Positions 36,300 to 43,750 of a DNA stretch of 64,000 nucleotides are shown piece after piece. Location of the stretch: NCBI RefSeq assembly GCF_049347105.1, contig NZ_CP186334.1, forward strand, positions 1,240,001-1,304,000, read 5' to 3'. The notes below the pieces were generated by a model. That model was given only the letters and a program-made list of their open reading frames with translations. It was not told where the DNA came from and did no database searches. Every line of letters starts with the position of its first letter. Position 1 is the stretch's first letter. Source of the DNA: Gaoshiqia hydrogeniformans (GTDB taxonomy: Bacteria > Bacteroidota > Bacteroidia > Bacteroidales > Prolixibacteraceae). Position numbers and translations under genes: made by a program.

Positions 36300-38540
36300 T
36301 CATGGTCGTTCCGAAGTCATTTCAAGCGTCAGTTCTCCTCCGTCCATCAGATCGCTGTATGCGATAAAGTTCTTCGTATACGCTTTCCCGTTTAAGGTTT
36401 TCGATTTGATGTATTTATTCTCCTGACTGTTATTCAATGCTTTTATCGTGAATGTTTTCCCTTCAGGCAGGTTGATAACCGCTTCATCCAAAACCGGGCT
36501 GCCGAAAACAAACTCGCCGTTTGCCGGGTGGACCTGGTAGAATCCCATAGCCGACAACACGTACCAGGCCGACATTTGCCCGACATCTTCGTTGCCGATC
36601 AAACCTTCGGGAGCCGTGGTATAAAATTCGGTCATGATCTTACGTATAAGATCAGCGGTTTTTGCCGGTTCGTCCAGCAAGGTGTAAAAGTAAGCGATAT
36701 GATGGCTGGGCTCATTTCCATGAGCATACTGACCGATCAACCCCGTAATATCGTTTGAGGCATGTTCGCCCATATCCCCTTCAGCCGAAAAGAATTCATC
36801 CAGTTTTTCAAGCGTTTTTTCACGCCCGCCAAGCATATCCACCAATCCGTTAACATCCTGCGGAACCAGCCAGGTATACTGCCAGGAATTTCCTTCGCAG
36901 AAATCATCGTCACGATGCCGCGAAACGAACGGATCAAAAGGTGTGCGCCATTCATTCTGGCCAATCCGCCCGCGCATAAAACCAACTGAAGCATCAAAAT
37001 AATTCCGGTAGTTTTTTCCGCGCAATTCAAAGTATTGGAAATCATCCTCTTTGCCCAAATCTTTCGCCATCAGGGCAATACTTGCGTCGCTCACCGCGTA
37101 TTCCAGGCCTTTGGCGACCGATTCAACATCGGTACCGGCGGGGATATAACCCAGTTCTTTCACGTAATTTATTCCGCGGCCGTCGCCCATCGCCGTGGTT
37201 TTAACAGCATGGTAGGCCCGCTCCGCATCAAATCCTTTAAACCCTTTGCGATAGGCATCCACGATCACCGGCACAGCGCTGTAGCCAACCATGCAGTAGG
37301 TTTCGTTACCCATGAGGTGCCACACCGGAAGTTCTCCCTGCTGATCAAAGATATTCAGCATGGTATTTACCAGATCGTTTACCCGCTCCGGTTGCACCAG
37401 GGTGAACATGGGATGCGCCGCCCGGTATGTATCCCACAACGAAAGCGTGGTGTAGTTTACAAACGATTTGTCGTTATGCACCTGCCCGTCGCTTCCCCGG
37501 TAATCGCCATTCACATCCTGAAAAACCGAAGGTGCAATAAAGGTATGATAAAGCGCGGTGTAAAATTTGGTCAATACCTCCGGATCAGCGCTTGATACGA
37601 TCACTTTGGCGAGTTCGTTGTTCCATTGGGCGTCGGCATCGGCTACCACTTGTTCAAAATCCCAGTGTGCGATCTCGTGCTGCAGATTTTCAAGGGCGTT
37701 TTCGCTGCTCACCGGAGAAATGCCAACTTTAACGCGGATCTGCCCGTCAGTCAATTGCCCAAAATCAAGATCAGCCATTAACCGGACAGCGCTCAGCTCG
37801 TGTCCTTCTTTTTCAGTCAGCCCGTCGTATAATTTCACCGACTTGACCGGCTGCGAAAAAACAGCGGCAAAATATATACGCTGATCTTTGGCCCAGCCTT
37901 TTGACAGCCGGTAACCGGTAACCAGGGTATCGTTAACCAGCCGGAGGTTCCCTTCAACAGGCGCATCCCAACCGGTTCCACGATCTAAGTTGACCAGGAT
38001 GTGGGCATCACCTTGGGCCTGGTAGGTATACTGATGAAAACCGGTGCGTTGGGTGCTTGTCATTTCTGCTTTCACCTGATAGCGGTCGATTTGAACAGCG
38101 TAGTAACCCGGTTTTACCGTTTCATCATCGTGATTGTAAAAAGCGATATAACCCTCTTCCGGCTTTTCGGGCGAACCAAGAGATACTTTGTAATCTCCCG
38201 AGACCGGCATAAACAGAATATCTCCCAGATCGCCGATTCCGGTTCCGCTCAGGTGGGTGTGCGCAAAACCAATCAGGGTCGAATCGGAATAATGATAGCC
38301 CGAACACCAGTCCCAGCCCTGTGTAATGTTGGTGGGGCCCAGCTGTACCGCGCCAAACGGAACATTCGCACCCAAAAACACATGTCCGTGAAAGCCCGTC
38401 CCGATATACGGATCTACATATTTTGTCAGTTCAGGAAAACCGGCTTCCCTGTCAGAATCTGTTTTGGGAGAACAGGCCGTTATGACTGTTGAAAACATTA
38501 AGACACCACAGAACCCGATCAAACACTTTAAATTTCTCAT
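36300..38540 (-). CDS. GH92 alpha-mannosidase, lipoprotein
   Basis: Calcium-dependent inverting exo-alpha-mannosidase that trims alpha-1,2/1,3/1,4/1,6-linked mannose from N-glycans or mannans. The 746-residue protein has a lipoprotein signal (FSTVITACSPK). The N-terminal GH92 domain shows YVDPYIGTGFHGHVFLGANVPF, QLGPTNITQGWDWCSGYHY and FAHTHLSGTGIGDLGD. The catalytic (alpha/alpha)6 domain carries YCMVGYSAVPVIVDAYRKG and IGNEDVGQMSAWYVLSAMGFY. Length fits the family. It is probably surface or periplasm-facing outer-membrane anchored. It follows the two fucosidase genes, with its own candidate promoter and an operator in the 87-base gap. Confidence 0.96.
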   Translation of the reverse strand: MRNLKCLIGFCGVLMFSTVITACSPKTDSDREAGFPELTKYVDPYIGTGFHGHVFLGANVPFGAVQLGPTNITQGWDWCSGYHYSDSTLIGFAHTHLSGTGIGDLGDILFMPVSGDYKVSLGSPEKPEEGYIAFYNHDDETVKPGYYAVQIDRYQVKAEMTSTQRTGFHQYTYQAQGDAHILVNLDRGTGWDAPVEGNLRLVNDTLVTGYRLSKGWAKDQRIYFAAVFSQPVKSVKLYDGLTEKEGHELSAVRLMADLDFGQLTDGQIRVKVGISPVSSENALENLQHEIAHWDFEQVVADADAQWNNELAKVIVSSADPEVLTKFYTALYHTFIAPSVFQDVNGDYRGSDGQVHNDKSFVNYTTLSLWDTYRAAHPMFTLVQPERVNDLVNTMLNIFDQQGELPVWHLMGNETYCMVGYSAVPVIVDAYRKGFKGFDAERAYHAVKTTAMGDGRGINYVKELGYIPAGTDVESVAKGLEYAVSDASIALMAKDLGKEDDFQYFELRGKNYRNYFDASVGFMRGRIGQNEWRTPFDPFVSRHRDDDFCEGNSWQYTWLVPQDVNGLVDMLGGREKTLEKLDEFFSAEGDMGEHASNDITGLIGQYAHGNEPSHHIAYFYTLLDEPAKTADLIRKIMTEFYTTAPEGLIGNEDVGQMSAWYVLSAMGFYQVHPANGEFVFGSPVLDEAVINLPEGKTFTIKALNNSQENKYIKSKTLNGKAYTKNFIAYSDLMDGGELTLEMTSERP

Positions 38541-38579
38541 AATAAAATAGTTGCAAACATTAATTGGTTATAGGTCGGG

Positions 38580-38618
38580 CAAAGATACACTTTTATTTTC
38601 AGAATGTGCTCGCGCACA
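38580..38618 (-). promoter_or_regulatory. Candidate GH92 promoter with LacI-type operator
   Basis: The minus strand reads TATCTTTG at 38587-38580, a match to the -7 consensus. The palindrome TGTGCTCGCGCACA at 38605-38618 (flanked by A and T, so 16 bp in all with one mismatched pair) covers the expected -33 position. It resembles the sites at 22632, 41649 and 41682. Confidence 0.55.
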
Positions 38619-38627
38619 TCGATTTGT

Positions 38628-40085
38628 TTAATACAGGCTGACCGTTGAAATCAACGGACAAGCTTTGGCGTCGGTAATGCGAATTCTTACTTTGGAGGCG
38701 TTCACCGGATCAAGCTGAAGAATGCGTTTGTAGCCGATGGTGGTTCCCGAAGCAACTTCTTTCCAATCTCCGTCTTCCCTGACTTCCACCGTAAATGCTT
38801 TTACACGCTGTCCCAGCCTGATGTATTCTTCCAGCTGAACATACTGAATCAGCTTTGGTTCGCCCAGGTCGATCTCCAGGCTTCCGCTTGTTGTGCCGTC
38901 GTTGGTTGCCCAATAAGTCTCCGGATTCCCGTCGGTGACCCGTTGTCCGGCGTAATCAACTGATTTCCCCCTTACTTCCGACGCTTCTACCTGAGCGCCG
39001 GCAGCCAGGTCGACGGCAAATGCCTGGTCGAGCATGGTTTTCCATTCGCGTAATGCAGCCACATCGTTTTCGTGGAACAACCCGCGCTTGTCGGGCGGAA
39101 TATTGAGCAACAGGGTCGATCCGCGACCAACCGATTCCAAATAAATCCGGAAAAGCTTCTCCGGGCTTTTCACCTGATCGTCTTCCGATTGATGATAAAA
39201 CCAGCCCGGACGAATGGAGGTATCCACCTCGCCCGGAACCCAGCTGGTTCCGTTTTCAGAACCGGTGTTCAGCAGTTTCTCAATCCCCGACTTCCCCGCG
39301 TATAAGGTATCCACCGAAATCGTATTCCAGTTGGTTTCGTTCATATAACCCTGTTCGTTTCCGCACCAGCGGATATCGGGTCCGGCATCGCTGAAAAACA
39401 ACACTTCCGGCTGCATCGAACGAACCATCTCCAGGGTAGCCGGCCAGTCGTAATAGCTGGCGCGGTCAATTCTCCGCATCTCATTGGCCCCGCCGTAATA
39501 GCCGTCGCCTCCGTTGGCCCCGTCAAACCACATCTCAAAAACGGGCCCGTAGTTGGTAAATAATTCTTTCAGCTGATTCCGGTAGTACTCCACATAGGAT
39601 GCCTCGCCATAATCGGCACGGTTCCTGTCCCAGGGCGAAAGATAAACACCGAATTTCAGCCCGTATTTTTTGCAGGCATCCGAAACGGCTTTCACCATGT
39701 CGCCCTGCCCTTCGAGAAAAGGACTTTTTGAGATGTTATGCTCGCTGTATGCCGTGGGCCAAAGACAAAAGCCATCGTGATGTTTACAGGTGAGAATCAC
39801 TCCTTTGAACCCGGTTTCCTTCAATACCGAGATCCATTGTTCCACATCAAATTCAGATGGATTAAACAGTTCGGGCGACTCGTCGCCAAAGCCCCACTCT
39901 TTATCGGTAAAGGTGTTGATGGTAAAATGAATAAAGGCATTCAACTCCATTTGATGCCAATTCAACTGGCGTTCATCCGGCACCGGGCCAACCGCTTCGG
40001 GAGCCGCAACTTTCGCCGGCCGGCAAGCAAAGGCCACAACCAATATGAAAAAAACAGTCACATAATTTAAGGGGATTCTGCTCAT
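38628..40085 (-). CDS. GH29 alpha-L-fucosidase with C-terminal F5/8-type (CBM32-like) domain, lipoprotein
   Basis: Retaining exo-alpha-fucosidase. The 485-residue protein has a lipoprotein signal (FFILVVAFAC, Cys21). The GH29 barrel shows FIHFTINTFTDKEWGFGDE, LTCKHHDGFCLWPT and the nucleophile Asp188 in EMWFDGANGG. From about residue 350 a discoidin-type jelly roll follows (VTDGNPETYWATNDGT, LEIDLGEPKLIQYVQLEE), a domain that usually binds galactose- or fucose-containing glycans. The WFDGAN context and the attached F5/8 domain suggest subfamily B, which prefers branched alpha-1,3/1,4-linked fucose. It lies 35 bases after the other fucosidase gene. Confidence 0.95.
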   Translation of the reverse strand: MSRIPLNYVTVFFILVVAFACRPAKVAAPEAVGPVPDERQLNWHQMELNAFIHFTINTFTDKEWGFGDESPELFNPSEFDVEQWISVLKETGFKGVILTCKHHDGFCLWPTAYSEHNISKSPFLEGQGDMVKAVSDACKKYGLKFGVYLSPWDRNRADYGEASYVEYYRNQLKELFTNYGPVFEMWFDGANGGDGYYGGANEMRRIDRASYYDWPATLEMVRSMQPEVLFFSDAGPDIRWCGNEQGYMNETNWNTISVDTLYAGKSGIEKLLNTGSENGTSWVPGEVDTSIRPGWFYHQSEDDQVKSPEKLFRIYLESVGRGSTLLLNIPPDKRGLFHENDVAALREWKTMLDQAFAVDLAAGAQVEASEVRGKSVDYAGQRVTDGNPETYWATNDGTTSGSLEIDLGEPKLIQYVQLEEYIRLGQRVKAFTVEVREDGDWKEVASGTTIGYKRILQLDPVNASKVRIRITDAKACPLISTVSLY

Positions 40086-40120
40086 GATGAGTTGATTTAA
40101 AGTTAATCACTGAAAGACAA

Positions 40121-41557
40121 CTATTCCTGTTTAAACATAAACGTCAAGGCCGGATATTCCTTGTGTTTTTGACGGAATGATTTAGGCACCGAAACAACAA
40201 CCTGATTGCCCGATAAGCGCCACTTCACCGATTGCCCGGTTGCCGGCATGATGATTTCGGAGCCTTTGAACGGTAAATTTCCGCCCCAGCCGATGGTTTC
40301 CGGAACCGGATGGCCTTCCGCCAAACGGGCCAGGGCATACGTTTCTCCCTGTTTCCCTTTGGTGAAAAAAACTTCGCCGTCGCGGTAAAATCCGGTTGTG
40401 CGCGTATTATAAATTGACTGTCCGTTCGCCTCCATCCACTCGCCCACACCGGCCAGGCGCCGAATGACCTCTTCATCTAATGTACCGTCGGGTTTCGGAC
40501 CAACGCCGAGCAGTAAACTTCCGCCTTTCGCCACAATTTCGATTAAGTCGTGCACCACCTTTGCCGGTGTTTTATAGTTCTCGCCCGGCACAAAACCCCA
40601 GTTATTCCCCAGCGTGATACAACTTTCCCAGGGGTAGGGCAATTGTTTTTCGGGAATACTGCGTTCGGGAGTCTGATAATTTTCATACGGCCCGTGAACA
40701 GTCCGGTCAACGATGAGCAAGCCGGGTTGCGCTTTACGCGCCATCGACGCAATTTCGGGCAAGTCGATTTTTTGGTCCCAGTCGGGTATCGGGGCACCCC
40801 ACGACAACACTTCTTCATTCACCGTTTCGCGCGGGCGTACCCAGCCGCCATCCAGCCAAAGAATGTCCACTTTGCCGTAATCATGCATCAACTCGCTGAT
40901 CTGATTATAGGTAAACCGTTTAAACTGCTCCCAGCGCTCCGGGAACTTCCGGATATCATAATTCACATTCCGGTTTGGCGTGGCATATTTATCCCACCAA
41001 AAATATGGTGAATGCCAGTCGGGCTTCGAGAAATAAACCCCGATCATGAAACCTTGTTCCCTGAAAGCATCAAATACAAATTTAGCGACGTTGGCTTTCG
41101 GATGGCCGGCAAACGGCCCGTTAGTAATTTTAAAGTCGGTTTGCCGCGTATCAAACAGGTTGAACCCATCATGGTGTTTGGTGGTAAATACCAGGTATTT
41201 CATACCGGCTTTTGCCGCAGCTCCAGCCCATTGCTCCGGATTAAAATCAACCGGATTGAACTCATCCTTCAGCCCCCAATACCAGGTTTTATACTCGTGA
41301 TAAGTCATGCTGTCGGGCCGGTTAATCCAGTCCTCCGAACACAATTCCCAGGATTCAATTACACCCGGGACGGCATAAAGCCCCCAGTGGATAATCATCC
41401 CGAATTTCAGGTCCTGCCATTGGTCCAGTTTCGCCAGAACCTGCCCATCTGTTGGCCATTCATATTTGCCCGATTGAGGATGAACCCCCAATTCCTGCGA
41501 CATAGCCGGCCATAAACCCGCAATCATCCATGCACAAACGACAATTAATTTCTTCAT
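40121..41557 (-). CDS. GH29 alpha-L-fucosidase, secreted
   Basis: Retaining exo-alpha-fucosidase of 478 residues with a cleavable signal peptide (CAWMIAGLWPAMSQ). The catalytic barrel shows LKFGMIIHWGLYAVPGV, FTTKHHDGFNLFDT and the nucleophile Asp236 in VDILWLDGGWVRP. A short beta-domain ends the protein. The arrangement KFGMIIHWGLYAVP...SW is typical of subfamily A enzymes with broad linkage use, which would complement the subfamily B-like enzyme encoded next. It is the first gene of the minus-strand operon and divergent from the NagB operon; candidate operators lie in the gap. Confidence 0.95.
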   Translation of the reverse strand: MKKLIVVCAWMIAGLWPAMSQELGVHPQSGKYEWPTDGQVLAKLDQWQDLKFGMIIHWGLYAVPGVIESWELCSEDWINRPDSMTYHEYKTWYWGLKDEFNPVDFNPEQWAGAAAKAGMKYLVFTTKHHDGFNLFDTRQTDFKITNGPFAGHPKANVAKFVFDAFREQGFMIGVYFSKPDWHSPYFWWDKYATPNRNVNYDIRKFPERWEQFKRFTYNQISELMHDYGKVDILWLDGGWVRPRETVNEEVLSWGAPIPDWDQKIDLPEIASMARKAQPGLLIVDRTVHGPYENYQTPERSIPEKQLPYPWESCITLGNNWGFVPGENYKTPAKVVHDLIEIVAKGGSLLLGVGPKPDGTLDEEVIRRLAGVGEWMEANGQSIYNTRTTGFYRDGEVFFTKGKQGETYALARLAEGHPVPETIGWGGNLPFKGSEIIMPATGQSVKWRLSGNQVVVSVPKSFRQKHKEYPALTFMFKQE

Positions 41558-41648
41558 TTCCTGCTCATTTAATTAGCACTGATTATAAATCAAATCCACG
41601 CCAACCGACTCAATAATATTCAGCCGGTGCCGGCAAGATAGCAAAAAA

Positions 41649-41662
41649 TGTGGTCGTACACG
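41649..41662. promoter_or_regulatory. Putative LacI-type operator, GH29 side of the divergent region
   Basis: TGTGGTCGTACACG, a CG-centred imperfect palindrome. It lies just upstream of a weak minus-strand -7 candidate (TATCTTG, 41640-41634) for the fucosidase operon, and 33 bases (about three helical turns) from the second operator at 41682. Confidence 0.5.
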
Positions 41663-41673
41663 CGCGAAAATGT

Positions 41674-41681
41674 TAATTTTG
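41674..41681 (+). promoter_or_regulatory. Candidate -7 element of the NagB operon
   Basis: TAATTTTG matches the Bacteroidota -7 consensus; the -33 region is poor. The operator at 41682 starts at the next base, so it would cover the transcription start. Another -7-like octamer (TAGTTTTG) lies at 41736-41743. Confidence 0.45.
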
Positions 41682-41695
41682 TGTGTGCGGACACA
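41682..41695. promoter_or_regulatory. Putative LacI-type operator, NagB side of the divergent region
   Basis: TGTGTGCGGACACA, CG-centred palindrome with one mismatched pair, placed directly after the -7 candidate of the NagB operon. That position is typical for a repressor. Confidence 0.6.
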
Positions 41696-41796
41696 TTTTT
41701 TGAGGAATTCGCAGGTCTTTTGAAGAAAATATCTTTAGTTTTGGCAAAAACTCCATAATAACTCATTCCGGACAACGGGATTTAACACAATGAAAT

Positions 41797-43743
41797 ATGG
41801 TCAATACACTTAATTACATTGAAAAAACAATTGAGAAACTTCCGATCCATATTTTGGAAGACCAGCAGCAGGGTGCAAAAATAATTGCAGAGATAATTGC
41901 CGGTGTAATAAAAGAAAAGCAAGCCAACGGTGAAATGGCTGTTTTAGGATTGGCAACCGGATCTTCTCCGGTAAAAATATACCGGGAGCTTGTGCGGCTT
42001 CACCAGGAAGAAAACCTAAGTTTCCGGAATGTGATTACATTTAACCTGGATGAATACTACCCGATGAAAGCTGACAGCGAAAAAAGCTACGTGTATTTCA
42101 TGTACAAGCATTTGTTCAGCCACATTGATATAAAACCCGAAAACATCCATATCCCCGACGGAACATTGAAGATCGAAGAAGTGGCCGCTTTCTGCGCCGC
42201 TTATGAAAATAAGATTAAACAAGCCGGCGGAATCGACATTCAGCTTCTCGGAATCGGACGTTCGGGCCACATCGGCTTCAACGAACCGGGTTCCACCGCG
42301 AACTCCACCACCCGCCTGGTCAAACTGGATTCGGTGACCATTAGCGACGCGATAAAAGATTTCGGAAGCGAGGAAGCTGTTCCGCACCGCGCCATCACGA
42401 TGGGTATCGATACCATCCTGAGCGCTAAAAAAATCGTACTAGCGGGCTGGGGAAAAGCAAAATCCCCCATCCTGAAAAAAATGACCGAAGGACCGGTAAC
42501 GCCCGATGTGCCGGCCTCATTCCTGCAATTGCACGAAGACGTCGACGTGTATGTGGATGAAGCTGCCATAACCGAATTCACACGTACAAAAGCGCCCTGG
42601 CTGGTTGGCATCTGCGACTGGACGCCGAAGATGGTGAAACGCGCTGTCATCTGGCTGAGCCAAAAATTAGACAAGCCCATTCTGAAACTGACCGACGACG
42701 ATTATAAAAACCAAGGCTTGCGCGACTTGCTGGCTCATGTGGGCGGCGCTTACGACCTGAACATCAAAGTATTTGGACAAATACGCGACACCATTACCGG
42801 CTGGCCGGGCGGCAAACCCGGCTCAACCGAGAAAACCCGTCCGGAACGCCCTGAACCCGAGGTGAAACGCTCGCTTATTTTTAGCCCTCACCCCGACGAC
42901 GACGTGATCTCAATGGGAGGCACGCTGCTCCGGCTGGCCGACCAGGGACACGATGTGCATGTGGCTTACCAAACTTCGGGCAATATTGCCGTGTTTGACG
43001 ATGATGCCATCCGTTTCTCTCAATTCGCCGTTGATCTCCTGGAAAACCAACAGGCCCCAAATACCGAATTATACCAGGCACATCAGGATCTGCTGACATT
43101 TTTGAAATACAAAAAACCGGGCGAGATCGACACGCCTTTTGTGAAAGCCGTTAAAGGGCTTATCAGGCGGGGTGAAGCCGCAGCTGCCTGCCGCTTTTGC
43201 AACGTGAAAGATGAAAATGTCCACTTCCTGAACCTCCCGTTTTACGAAACCGGCCAGGTAGAAAAAGGTCCTGTTTCGGACGAGGACGTCAATTTGGTGA
43301 TTAAGCTGTTGCGTCAGGTTCAGCCTCACCAGATCTTTGCCGCCGGCGACTTGCAAGACCCGCACGGAACGCACGAAGTTTGCCTTCAGATTATATTTAA
43401 AGCCATCCGGGCTATCCGGGCCGAAGGCGATGCCTGGCTGAACGACTGCTATGTGTGGTTGTACCGTGGCGCCTGGCAGGAGTGGGACGTGGAAGATATT
43501 GAAATGGCCGTGCCGATCAGCCCGGCTGAATTGATGCGAAAACGGAAAGCAATCTTCAAACATCAGTCCCAAAAAGACTTTCCGGTATTCCCGGGTGAAG
43601 ATAAACGTGAATTCTGGCAACGCGCCGAAGAAAGAAACCGTACAACAGCATTGATTTACGACCGGCTCGGTTTGGCCGAATACGAAGCCATCGAAGCCTT
43701 TGTCCGTTATCCGTTCGACGATGAAGAATCATTTTTGAAGTAA
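41797..43743 (+). CDS. nagB: Glucosamine-6-phosphate deaminase fused to a PIG-L/LmbE deacetylase-like domain
   Basis: The 648-residue protein has two parts. Residues 1-270 are NagB, converting glucosamine-6-phosphate to fructose-6-phosphate and ammonia: LGLATGSSPVKIYREL, the catalytic Asp85 in TFNLDEYY, and GIGRSGHIGFNEPGS (152-166) with His158 and Glu163. The position matching E. coli Asp141 is Ser156, which differs from the classical Asp-His-Glu ring-opening triad. The C-terminal part is a PIG-L/LmbE domain with the zinc motif SPHPDDDVISMGG (about 362-374). This domain fusion is known in Bacteroidota. It is likely cytoplasmic and would use GlcNAc from N-glycan cores. It heads the plus-strand operon, 7 bases from the next gene. 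Confidence 0.94.
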   Translation: MVNTLNYIEKTIEKLPIHILEDQQQGAKIIAEIIAGVIKEKQANGEMAVLGLATGSSPVKIYRELVRLHQEENLSFRNVITFNLDEYYPMKADSEKSYVYFMYKHLFSHIDIKPENIHIPDGTLKIEEVAAFCAAYENKIKQAGGIDIQLLGIGRSGHIGFNEPGSTANSTTRLVKLDSVTISDAIKDFGSEEAVPHRAITMGIDTILSAKKIVLAGWGKAKSPILKKMTEGPVTPDVPASFLQLHEDVDVYVDEAAITEFTRTKAPWLVGICDWTPKMVKRAVIWLSQKLDKPILKLTDDDYKNQGLRDLLAHVGGAYDLNIKVFGQIRDTITGWPGGKPGSTEKTRPERPEPEVKRSLIFSPHPDDDVISMGGTLLRLADQGHDVHVAYQTSGNIAVFDDDAIRFSQFAVDLLENQQAPNTELYQAHQDLLTFLKYKKPGEIDTPFVKAVKGLIRRGEAAAACRFCNVKDENVHFLNLPFYETGQVEKGPVSDEDVNLVIKLLRQVQPHQIFAAGDLQDPHGTHEVCLQIIFKAIRAIRAEGDAWLNDCYVWLYRGAWQEWDVEDIEMAVPISPAELMRKRKAIFKHQSQKDFPVFPGEDKREFWQRAEERNRTTALIYDRLGLAEYEAIEAFVRYPFDDEESFLK

Positions 43744-43750
43744 GCTCAAT

